Positions 7,319 to 12,119 of a stretch of 12,119 nucleotides of DNA are shown here, piece after piece. Source of the stretch: Gallibacterium faecale (GTDB lineage: Bacteria > Pseudomonadota > Gammaproteobacteria > Enterobacterales > Pasteurellaceae); NCBI RefSeq assembly GCF_027920745.1, contig NZ_JAQIBB010000094.1:1-12119 (forward strand), written 5' to 3'. Numbering within the stretch: the stretch's first letter is position 1; the number at the start of each line of letters is the position of its first letter. Position numbers and translations under genes: made by a program. The notes under the pieces were generated by a model that was not told the origin of the DNA, made no database searches, and worked only from the letters and a program-made list of their open reading frames with translations.

Positions 7319-8965
7319 ATGAAAAATATTAATCCAACCTCAACCAAAGCATGGCAAGCATTACTGCAACATCAACAAGCAGTAAAAGATGTGACCATTC
7401 AACAACTTTTTGCTAAAGAAGCGAACCGCTTTGATCACTATTCATTAAAATTTAACCAAGATATTTTGGTAGATTTTTCTAAAAACCGTTTAACCACTGA
7501 AACATTAGCATTATTGCGTCAATTAGCAGAGGAAACGGCAGTAAGTGAAGCGATTGAAAGTATGTTTAATGGGGAGAAAATTAATCGTACTGAAAATCGA
7601 GCTGTATTACATACTGCATTGCGTAACCGTAGCAATAAACCAGTTTATGTTGATGGCAAAGATGTGATGCCAGAAGTTAATGCAGTATTGGCAAAAATGA
7701 AAAGCTTCTGCGAACGTGTGATTTCAGGAGAGTGGAAAGGATACACAGGTAAAGCAATTACTGATGTGATTAATATTGGTATTGGTGGTTCTGATTTAGG
7801 GCCTTATATGGTGACAGAAGCATTACGTCCTTATAAAAATCACTTAACAATGCATTTTGTTTCTAATGTGGATGGAACACACATTGCTGAAACTTTAAAG
7901 AAAGTTGATCCAGAAACAACATTAGTTTTAGTGGCATCAAAAACCTTTACCACACAAGAAACAATGACCAATGCGCATTCTGCTCGTGAATGGTTCTTAG
8001 CCAAAGCAAAAGATGAAGCACATATTGCAAAACATTTTGCTGCCTTATCAACGAACGCTAAAGCGGTCGCTGAGTTTGGTATTGATACTGACAATATGTT
8101 TGAATTCTGGGATTGGGTTGGTGGCCGCTATTCACTCTGGTCTGCAATTGGGCTTTCTATCGCACTCTCAATTGGTTTTGATAATTTTGAAGCCTTATTA
8201 AGTGGTGCTCATGAAATGGATAAACATTTCCGCACTACCCCAGCAGAACAAAATATTCCATTAACATTAGCGTTAGTTGGTCTATGGAACACAAACTTCT
8301 TAGGTGCACAAACCGAGGCGATTTTACCTTATGATCAATATATGCACCGTTTTGCGGCATATTTCCAACAAGGAAATATGGAATCAAATGGGAAATATGT
8401 GGATCGCAATGGTAATCCTGTGGATTATCAAACTGGACCAATTATTTGGGGTGAACCAGGCACAAATGGTCAACATGCTTTTTATCAACTGATTCACCAA
8501 GGAACAACCTTAATTCCATGTGATTTTATTGCACCAGCGAAAACCCATAATCCATTAGGTGATCATCATACTAAATTGCTATCAAACTTCTTTGCACAAA
8601 CTGAAGCATTAGCATTTGGTAAAACTAAGGAAGAAGTGGAAGCTGAATTTGTGAAAGCGGGTAAAGCATTAGCTGATGTTCAACATATTGTGCCATTTAA
8701 AGTATTCACAGGTAATAAACCAACCAACTCTATTTTACTCAGTGAAATCACCCCATTTACATTAGGGGCATTAATTGCGATGTATGAACATAAGATTTTT
8801 GTTCAAGGTGTGATCTTTAATATCTTCACTTTCGACCAATGGGGTGTGGAATTAGGTAAACAACTTGCAAATCGTATTTTGCCTGAATTGGTTGGCAATG
8901 AGGAAGTTTCTTCTCACGATAGCTCAACCAATGGTTTAATCAATCAATACAAAGCATGGCGTTAA
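7319..8965 (+). CDS. pgi: Glucose-6-phosphate isomerase
   Basis: This cytoplasmic glycolytic enzyme interconverts glucose 6-phosphate and fructose 6-phosphate. The 548-residue protein (E. coli Pgi has 549) contains INIGIGGSDLGP (151-162), the SIS-domain phosphate loop SKTFTTQET (207-215) and WDWVGGRYSLWSAIGL (264-279). The catalytic residues sit at the E. coli positions: Glu355 in GNMESNGK, His386 in GTNGQHAFYQLIHQGT, and Lys514 in the C-terminal signature QWGVELGKQLA. AAGGGA (7306-7311) precedes the start by seven bases. It ends the dnaB-alr-pgi operon and is followed by a strong terminator. Nothing in the sequence suggests loss of function. Confidence 0.98.
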   Translation: MKNINPTSTKAWQALLQHQQAVKDVTIQQLFAKEANRFDHYSLKFNQDILVDFSKNRLTTETLALLRQLAEETAVSEAIESMFNGEKINRTENRAVLHTALRNRSNKPVYVDGKDVMPEVNAVLAKMKSFCERVISGEWKGYTGKAITDVINIGIGGSDLGPYMVTEALRPYKNHLTMHFVSNVDGTHIAETLKKVDPETTLVLVASKTFTTQETMTNAHSAREWFLAKAKDEAHIAKHFAALSTNAKAVAEFGIDTDNMFEFWDWVGGRYSLWSAIGLSIALSIGFDNFEALLSGAHEMDKHFRTTPAEQNIPLTLALVGLWNTNFLGAQTEAILPYDQYMHRFAAYFQQGNMESNGKYVDRNGNPVDYQTGPIIWGEPGTNGQHAFYQLIHQGTTLIPCDFIAPAKTHNPLGDHHTKLLSNFFAQTEALAFGKTKEEVEAEFVKAGKALADVQHIVPFKVFTGNKPTNSILLSEITPFTLGALIAMYEHKIFVQGVIFNIFTFDQWGVELGKQLANRILPELVGNEEVSSHDSSTNGLINQYKAWR

Positions 8966-8999
8966 AAATCGCTTTTTAAATAACCTACTTATTATCAGA

Positions 9000-9032
9000 A
9001 AATAGCGAGGATTTTCCTCGCTATTTCTTTTT
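9000..9032 (+). terminator. Rho-independent terminator of the dnaB-alr-pgi operon
   Basis: A 12-bp perfect stem, AAATAGCGAGGA (9000-9011) with TCCTCGCTATTT (9015-9026), closes a TTT loop and is followed by CTTTTT (9027-9032). It lies 35 bases after the pgi stop. Its descending arm is reused in the overlapping hairpin at 9021-9051. Confidence 0.9.
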
Positions 9033-9051
9033 GTTTTACAAAAAGAAATAG
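9021..9051. repeat. Second inverted repeat overlapping the pgi terminator
   Basis: CTATTTCTTTTTGT (9021-9034) is perfectly complementary to ACAAAAAGAAATAG (9038-9051), with a three-base TTT loop, giving a 14-bp stem. It shares bases 9021-9032 with the pgi terminator, so the two hairpins cannot form together in one RNA. On the minus strand the same repeat could act as a terminator-like stem for leftward transcripts, though no T-tract follows. Confidence 0.6.
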
Positions 9052-9073
9052 ACGCAATTTAAAAAAAATGTTT

Positions 9074-9107
9074 AATTAAACTCAATTTTTAAAAATTGAG
9101 TTTAATT
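9074..9107. repeat. 34-bp perfect palindrome upstream of the Fic fragment
   Basis: Bases 9074-9090 (AATTAAACTCAATTTTT) are followed without a spacer by their exact reverse complement at 9091-9107. The centre of symmetry is at 9090/9091. The palindrome ends six bases before the ATG of the Fic fragment, occupying where a ribosome-binding site and promoter would be expected. It could be an operator, a hairpin in the transcript or a relic of inverted duplication. The sequence does not decide between them. Confidence 0.75.
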
Positions 9108-9112
9108 TTGTT

Positions 9113-9634
9113 ATGAGAGTTTCTAAACCTAAACCATTTGATGAATTAATCCAAAATAATATAGCTAATCAATGGAAGTTAATGGAAAAATTTAAGGCCA
9201 TTGATGAGCAAGGACGCTATTTACATTGGGATAAATTTAAACGTATTTATCCTGAGAATACAGAAGCAGCATGGTTAGCTACGAAAATTAATCGTTCTGC
9301 ATTATTAACAGAAATTGATATTGCTGGCATTGTATTTTCTTATGCAGTACCGACTTCATTACAAGCATTACTTCACTTTATTGATAAGAGGAGTGGTGGC
9401 AATGTTGGCACCACAAATTTTGAAGGTTTGAGTAACGTGGAACAGCAACGTTTTTTATTAAAGTCGTTGATTATGGAGGAAGCAATTACTTCAGCTCAGT
9501 TGGAAGGAGCAGCAACGACACGCAAAGTTGCAAAAGAAATGTTGGAAAGTGAGCGTAAGCCAAAAACAAAAGATGAAATGATGATTTTGCGGTATTATGT
9601 AGCAGTTGCACAAAGACCAATTAACTCAATTTGA
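9113..9634 (+). pseudogene. Fic-family protein, truncated: N-terminal and inhibitory segments only
   Basis: The 173-residue frame starts like a Fic protein with an N-terminal Fic_N-type domain (KPKPFDELIQNN, then about residues 30-125). It then reads MEEAITSAQLEGAATTRKVAKEML (121-144), the block that in intact homologues directly precedes the Fic core. Ser127-xxx-Glu131-Gly132 fits the (S/T)xxxE(G/N) auto-inhibitory helix motif. After ERKPKTKDEMMIL (147-159) the similarity I recognise stops. The frame runs on for about 14 residues (RYYVAVAQRPINSI) and ends. The catalytic core with HxFx(D/E)GNGR is absent here and nowhere else in the window, so AMPylation activity is lost. Intact relatives are about 370 residues. 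No ribosome-binding site precedes the ATG, and a palindrome abuts it. The most likely cause is insertion of the mobile module to its right. A short expressed remnant cannot be excluded. Confidence 0.8.
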
Positions 9635-9659
9635 CTAAAATCCTTGTGGTTATTTTACA
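9631..9659 (+). promoter_or_regulatory. Possible weak promoter for the winged-helix gene at 9678
   Basis: TTGACT (9631-9636) matches a -35 box in five of six positions and overlaps the stop codon of the Fic fragment. The -10 region is poor: TTTACA lies at 17-bp spacing and TTACAT at 18. It is the only candidate in the 43-base gap before the next gene. The call is tentative. Confidence 0.25.
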
Positions 9660-9672
9660 TCATAAGGATTTT
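9637..9672 (+). promoter_or_regulatory. Inverted repeat enclosing the ribosome-binding site of the gene at 9678
   Basis: AAAATCCTT (9637-9645) is complementary to AAGGATTTT (9664-9672) with an 18-base loop. The right arm contains the AAGGA ribosome-binding site (9664-9668), nine bases before the ATG. If formed in the mRNA it would hide the site. A similar arm sequence (GATTTTAT) encloses the ribosome-binding site of the repressor gene at 11721. Confidence 0.4.
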
Positions 9673-9677
9673 TATTT

Positions 9678-10157
9678 ATGGCAAGAATGACTGGGGAAAC
9701 CCTTATTCGGCAGAAAATTGCTGAACTTACTCAACAAATTACTCACTTTGAGCAATGTATTGAAAAGGCGAAAGAGCATCAAGTAACTCTACAACAAGCA
9801 TTAGTGGCATTACAGTGTGACCCGTTTTCAAGCCCTATCAAGAAGGAAAGAAAGAGGAAAGCTAAATCTATTGGTGATGTGAGTGCGATTTCAATATACG
9901 CTTATCACCCTAGCGATTATATTGCAAAAGTGTTTAAACATTACCCAAACCAATGGATGTCAGCGAAAGAGATGGTGTTTAAAGCATTTGAAATCGAAGG
10001 GAAAATCGAACATAAATCGCAACATCATTCAATTGTAACTGCCTTTTCACACGCATTAAGACGATTACAAGAGAAAGGCATTGTTGAGAGACAGGTTTTG
10101 CAAGAGAAATCTTCGGTTAAGGTAATTCAGTGGCGGTTAAAAGAGATTGCAACGTAG
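9678..10157 (+). CDS. Small coiled-coil/winged-helix protein of unknown function
   Basis: I do not recognise a named family. The 159-residue protein has an N-terminal amphipathic helix likely to form a coiled coil (about 8-46), then a strongly basic linker, KKERKRKAK (55-63). The C-terminal half has the look of a winged-helix DNA-binding domain: YIAKVFKHYPNQWMSAKEMV (81-100), then AFSHALRRLQEKGIVERQ (122-139) and an Ile-Gln-Trp-Arg-Leu-Lys wing strand (150-155). It is a diverged paralogue of the convergent gene at 10176-10610. The two share PNxxW, RLxxKGIVERQ and WRLK at equivalent places and the same coiled-coil plus basic-linker layout. A good ribosome-binding site (AAGGA) precedes the start. 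Position between the broken fic gene and the transposase suggests it is cargo of, or a regulator for, the mobile element. This is inference. Confidence 0.75.
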   Translation: MARMTGETLIRQKIAELTQQITHFEQCIEKAKEHQVTLQQALVALQCDPFSSPIKKERKRKAKSIGDVSAISIYAYHPSDYIAKVFKHYPNQWMSAKEMVFKAFEIEGKIEHKSQHHSIVTAFSHALRRLQEKGIVERQVLQEKSSVKVIQWRLKEIAT

Positions 10158-10183
10158 AAATAACAGTGATAACCATTATTTCT
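10156..10183. repeat. Inverted repeat between two convergent genes
   Basis: AGAAATAA (10156-10163) pairs with TTATTTCT (10176-10183) around a 12-base spacer. It covers the stop codons of both convergent winged-helix genes, which end only 18 bases apart. It could act as a weak bidirectional terminator, but the stem is A/T-rich and neither side has a T-tract, so the terminator role is uncertain. Confidence 0.35.
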
Positions 10184-10610
10184 CGGTTTTTAATCGCCAT
10201 AAAGCCACCTTGTGAGCCTTGTCTGACTGTCGTTCTACAATGCCTTTTTTGAGTAATCTATCCATTGCCGCATGAACATTCTTGATATAGGTGCGATTTA
10301 CAGGGGTATTGGGTTGGTTATCTGCTATGAGGATTGCTTTTGTAATTTCTTCCACTCGCCAATAACGATTTGGCTCTGTTTTGAGTAAACGGATAATTAA
10401 GGTAGCTGAATTTGTGGTAAAACGGCGGCGGCGAGTACGATATTGGAATTGTGCGGTATCGTATTCGGTAACATCTCGATGTTCTTCTTCCATTATCTGA
10501 ATTGCTTTGCGTAAAGTATAGATTTTATCATCAAGTAGCGAGAGATGTTCTCGTACTTGTTTACGCTCAAATTCAAGTTCTTTGAGTTTTTTATCAAGCG
10601 TATATGCCAT
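10176..10610 (-). CDS. Transposase-coupled coiled-coil/winged-helix protein of unknown function
   Basis: The 144-residue protein has an N-terminal coiled coil (about 4-45: many Lys, Glu and Leu in heptad-like spacing), a basic linker, YRTRRRR (57-63), and a C-terminal winged-helix-like region. That region has IIRLLKTEPNRYWRVEEI (72-89), HAAMDRLLKKGIVERQ (113-128) and KVALWRLKTE (134-143). The start is decided by overlap with the transposase: stop and start share one base (TAATG, 10612-10608), and GGTGA just before it can serve as a ribosome-binding site. An upstream in-frame ATG at 10652 lies inside the transposase gene and is less likely. This arrangement implies translation coupled to the transposase and a role as an accessory or passenger protein of the element. 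It is paralogous to the + strand gene at 9678-10157. Exact function is unknown; DNA binding is inferred from the fold pattern. Confidence 0.78.
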   Translation of the reverse strand: MAYTLDKKLKELEFERKQVREHLSLLDDKIYTLRKAIQIMEEEHRDVTEYDTAQFQYRTRRRRFTTNSATLIIRLLKTEPNRYWRVEEITKAILIADNQPNTPVNRTYIKNVHAAMDRLLKKGIVERQSDKAHKVALWRLKTEK

Positions 10611-11644
10611 TACATCACCAATCGCTCTACTTGTCTGTGATGACCTTGCCAATAGCCTTTCCAGTCGTTATCCGATGATGTATTGAGACATTTATTTATA
10701 ACATCATTGAACAGGGTTAAATTATCCAGTTTACGAGTATCTTCCCGATAGGCTATTTCATTAGCATAGTTATCAAGGTAGATATTTGACATTTTGTGGA
10801 CTTGTCCATAATACATCCGTTTGAAACGAGCAAAATAGCTTTCTGCGAGATTATTCGTAATACCGTCATCACTACGATATTCACGCTGATGGTTTACTCG
10901 TTGCAAATCGTAATCGACTATCAATTCATCATACGCTGAATTTTCATCCGCATGAATGCGACTGTTTCGCTCAATATAGGCGGTTGCTAATTTCTTCACA
11001 GTTTCGCTATTCTCAGAGAGAATGGGAAAAGTGATGGTTTTCTTTGCACCAACAAGATTTGGATTGTTTAAAGTATCTTGTTCTGAATAACGCTCACGCA
11101 TCACTAAGACCGCACGTTTATTCGGATTGACATTGGCTTTTAACCGTCTATCCACACGTTCACTTTTCTTATTCTTTGGACGAGGGGCGGAATGTACATA
11201 AGTTCCGTCAATATGCACTTCACCTGACAAGGGAAAAAGCTCACGTTGCACAATTAAACTCTCACGAATTTTATGAGCAAGAGTGAAAGCTGTTTTGTAC
11301 TGCACATTTAAATCACGAGAAAGTTGGCAGGCGGAAATGCCTTTTACCGCATTCACAAATAAGGCAATCGCAAATAAATAGGTTTGAAGTGGTAGCTTAT
11401 GATTGGCAAAAATCGTCCCTGAAGTAATGCTGAAAGTATGTTTACAATGCTTGCACCGCCATTGCTTGCGAGTAGAGATAAAATAGGCTTTGTGTTTTAC
11501 ATCGCACTTCGGACAAACTTGCTCATTATTACTTCGCCAACGTAACTGACAAAGCATAGACAGTGTTTCGTCATCCGATAGTTTGACTATCTTGATAGGC
11601 GAAAGCAAACGAGCTTTGCTTGTGAGAAGGAAGTGTTGTGCCAT
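10610..11644 (-). CDS. IS1595-family (ISXO2-like) transposase
   Basis: This 344-residue DDE-type transposase opens with MAQHFLLTSKARLLS, a start I associate with one IS1595-family branch. A zinc ribbon follows, Cys44-x2-Cys47 and Cys64-x2-Cys67, then the helix-turn-helix stretch FVNAVKGISACQLSRDLNVQYKTAF (96-120). The ISXO2-like catalytic domain has Asp146 in VHIDGTYV, Asp233 in RIHADENSAY and Asn265/Glu268 in NNLAESYFARFKR. The Asn-x2-Glu ending is typical of this family. The C-terminal GYWQGHH block is also conserved. Length fits an intact family member, with no frameshift or stop. AAGG at 11652-11649 lies four bases before the ATG. The gene is transcribed away from the repressor gene at 11721 and is coupled to a small winged-helix gene. 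Terminal inverted repeats could not be defined with confidence, so element borders are not assigned. Confidence 0.92.
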   Translation of the reverse strand: MAQHFLLTSKARLLSPIKIVKLSDDETLSMLCQLRWRSNNEQVCPKCDVKHKAYFISTRKQWRCKHCKHTFSITSGTIFANHKLPLQTYLFAIALFVNAVKGISACQLSRDLNVQYKTAFTLAHKIRESLIVQRELFPLSGEVHIDGTYVHSAPRPKNKKSERVDRRLKANVNPNKRAVLVMRERYSEQDTLNNPNLVGAKKTITFPILSENSETVKKLATAYIERNSRIHADENSAYDELIVDYDLQRVNHQREYRSDDGITNNLAESYFARFKRMYYGQVHKMSNIYLDNYANEIAYREDTRKLDNLTLFNDVINKCLNTSSDNDWKGYWQGHHRQVERLVM

Positions 11645-11650
11645 AAAACC

Positions 11651-11679
11651 TTGAGTTCTAATTAATTAATCCCTATAAT
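11651..11679 (+). promoter_or_regulatory. Promoter for the XRE repressor gene
   Basis: TTGAGT (11651-11656) and TATAAT (11674-11679) are separated by 17 bp: a four-of-six -35 and a perfect -10. The start site would be near 11686, giving a leader of about 35 bases before the ATG at 11721. The -35 box overlaps the transposase ribosome-binding site on the opposite strand, and the -10 box overlaps that of the transposase promoter. Confidence 0.7.
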
Positions 11680-11705
11680 ATACACAAACGTATAAATAAA
11701 ATCAA
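11677..11705 (-). promoter_or_regulatory. Divergent promoter for the transposase operon
   Basis: On the minus strand TTGATT (11705-11700) and TATATT (11682-11677) are separated by 17 bp, four of six and five of six to consensus. Transcription would begin near 11670, about 25 bases before the transposase ATG. The -10 box overlaps the repressor's -10 by three bases, so polymerase can occupy only one promoter at a time. Confidence 0.55.
11679..11694. promoter_or_regulatory. Putative repressor operator O1 (TATAC-N6-GTATA)
   Basis: TATAC (11679-11683) and GTATA (11690-11694) form a dyad with a six-base spacer. The site covers the start region of the repressor promoter and lies between the -10 and -35 boxes of the transposase promoter, so a protein bound here could block both. 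A second copy with identical arms and spacing lies at 11714-11729. Confidence 0.55.
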
Positions 11706-11716
11706 GAGGATTTTAT
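11696..11716 (+). promoter_or_regulatory. Hairpin enclosing the repressor ribosome-binding site
   Basis: ATAAAATC (11696-11703) pairs with GATTTTAT (11709-11716) around a five-base AAGAG loop. The ribosome-binding site AGAGGA (11705-11710) lies in the loop and the right arm. The stem is A/T-rich and modest, but it falls entirely within the predicted leader, so it could dampen repressor translation. Confidence 0.4.
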
Positions 11717-11729
11717 ACAAATGTGTATA
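11714..11729. promoter_or_regulatory. Putative repressor operator O2 (TATAC-N6-GTATA)
   Basis: TATACA (11714-11719) and TGTATA (11724-11729) form a dyad with six-base arms and a four-base centre. This is the same TATAC-N6-GTATA pattern as O1, centred 35 bp downstream. It spans the start codon of the repressor gene (11721-11723), so part of the dyad is also coding sequence. Paired operators of this kind are usual for autoregulated phage-type and controller-type repressors. Confidence 0.55.
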
Positions 11730-12059
11730 TCCAAGAGGCTACAACAAGCCTGCCAAGTTAAGGGATTGAAATTAAAAGGGTTTATTGAGGTTACAGGACT
11801 GCCTTATCGAACAGGTCAAAGTTATTTAAGTGGTGTAAGAGAGCCAAATGCCGAAGGGATGCAAATAATTTGTACACGAATGAGGATAAATATAAACTGG
11901 CTTTTAACTGGCTCTGGAGCTATGTTTATTGATGAACTTGAGTGTAACCCAGAAGGTGAAGAAATCACACTCTTAGAAAATTTTAGAAAGAGCAATGAAG
12001 TAGCTAAAAAAGCTATTTATCAGGTTGCTAAAACTTTATCAGATGAACTTAATCAATAA
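11721..12059 (+). CDS. XRE-family helix-turn-helix repressor, short phage-type
   Basis: The 112-residue protein begins with a five-helix XRE-type DNA-binding domain (about 1-70). The recognition region is GFIEVTGLPYRTGQSYLSGVREPNAEGM, and the domain closes with INWLLTGSGAMF (58-69), a phrase very common at its end in phage CI- and Mu-type repressors. The C-terminal 40 residues are acidic then helical (EEITLLENFRKSNEVAKKAI). They contain no S24 autoprotease domain, so classical RecA-stimulated self-cleavage is not expected. AGAGGA lies 10 bases before the ATG. It is divergent from the transposase, and two matching dyads sit in the gap between them, which suggests control of both directions. 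The next gene starts nine bases after the stop. It may be a prophage repressor, a controller protein of a modification system or the regulator of the mobile element. Confidence 0.85.
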   Translation: MCISKRLQQACQVKGLKLKGFIEVTGLPYRTGQSYLSGVREPNAEGMQIICTRMRININWLLTGSGAMFIDELECNPEGEEITLLENFRKSNEVAKKAIYQVAKTLSDELNQ

Positions 12060-12067
12060 GGATGCAA

Positions 12068-12119
12068 ATGAAATTAAATAAAATAATAAATGGTGATTCC
12101 GTCCAAGAAATGAATAAGC
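12068..12119 (+). CDS. Start of a probable DNA methyltransferase gene, cut by the window end
   Basis: ATG at 12068 is preceded by AAGGA (12058-12062), which overlaps the repressor stop codon, so the two genes form an operon. Only 17 codons are visible: MKLNKIINGDSVQEMNK. The pattern xxNGDxxxxM at this position is typical of the N-terminus of DNA adenine or N4-cytosine methyltransferases, where a DPPY motif follows about 15-20 residues later. That motif would lie outside the window, so the call rests on a short match plus the context of a controller-like gene immediately upstream. It could be an unrelated protein. Confidence 0.5.
   Translation, partial: MKLNKIINGDSVQEMNK

Noticed and set aside
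6757..8068. Possible Pasteurellaceae DNA uptake signal sequences
   Set aside because: Only near matches were seen (ACCGCTTGC near 6757 and TAAAGCGGTC near 8059). I found no perfect AAGTGCGGT or ACAAGCGGT core on either strand, so these are not listed as features.
8235..8441. Minus-strand and alternate-frame open frames within pgi
   Set aside because: They fall inside the intact pgi gene, where all catalytic motifs are in the main frame. Nothing supports separate genes.
9620..9633. AATTAACTCAATTT near the Fic fragment's end resembling one arm of the palindrome at 9074-9107, with a looser inverted match near 11651-11666
   Set aside because: The matches are short, gapped and A/T-rich, so chance is a sufficient explanation. 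They are not adequate as terminal repeats or target duplications.
9636..11715. Imperfect inverted similarity between TAAAATCCTTG (9636) and the reverse complement of 11705-11715, considered as element ends
   Set aside because: Only the first nine bases match well, both copies are parts of ribosome-binding-site leaders, and the right copy would leave the repressor outside the element. It does not begin with GG as IS1595 ends commonly do.
1..12119. tRNA, rRNA, CRISPR arrays or riboswitches
   Set aside because: No cloverleaf, rRNA-like, regularly spaced repeat or recognisable riboswitch sequence was seen. Intergenic gaps are all under about 150 bases and are covered by the features listed.

Overview
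The window looks like chromosome of a Pasteurellaceae-type gammaproteobacterium (Haemophilus/Actinobacillus relatives). This rests on the low G+C and on a replicative helicase - alanine racemase - glucose-6-phosphate isomerase run (dnaB-alr-pgi), an order I recall from Haemophilus influenzae. All three proteins are close to their E. coli counterparts in length and motifs. No species call is possible from sequence alone.

Region 1 (1-4645) is a catabolic operon read on the + strand. It holds the 3' end of a TctC-type solute-binding protein, the small (TctB) and large (TctA) membrane subunits of a tripartite tricarboxylate transporter, an SMP-30/gluconolactonase-family lactonase, 2-dehydro-3-deoxygalactonokinase (DgoK) and 2-dehydro-3-deoxy-6-phosphogalactonate aldolase (DgoA). 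The logic is uptake of a sugar acid or lactone, lactone opening, phosphorylation of the 2-keto-3-deoxy acid, and cleavage to pyruvate plus glyceraldehyde 3-phosphate. The dehydratase, any dehydrogenase and a regulator are not in the window and presumably lie upstream. The genes are tightly packed or overlapping. A terminator-like hairpin sits between tctC and tctB, and a strong terminator closes the operon. Arginine codon use (AGA/AGG) differs sharply from the next operon (CGN), which suggests acquired DNA.

Region 2 (4713-9032) is the housekeeping operon dnaB-alr-pgi, preceded by an extended -10 promoter and ended by a terminator. That terminator overlaps a second, mutually exclusive hairpin.

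Region 3 (9074-12119) is accessory. A 34-bp perfect palindrome precedes a Fic-family gene that is cut off after its N-terminal and auto-inhibitory segments, so the catalytic Fic core is missing. A mobile-element-like module follows: a small coiled-coil/winged-helix gene (+), then a convergent paralogue (-) translationally coupled to an IS1595-family transposase (-). Divergent from the transposase is a short XRE-type repressor gene (+), followed by the first 17 codons of what resembles a DNA methyltransferase. The 76-bp gap between transposase and repressor holds two overlapping divergent promoters and two copies of a TATAC-N6-GTATA dyad. One repressor could therefore control transposase, itself and the downstream methyltransferase-like gene. 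This compact module is the most interesting part of the window.
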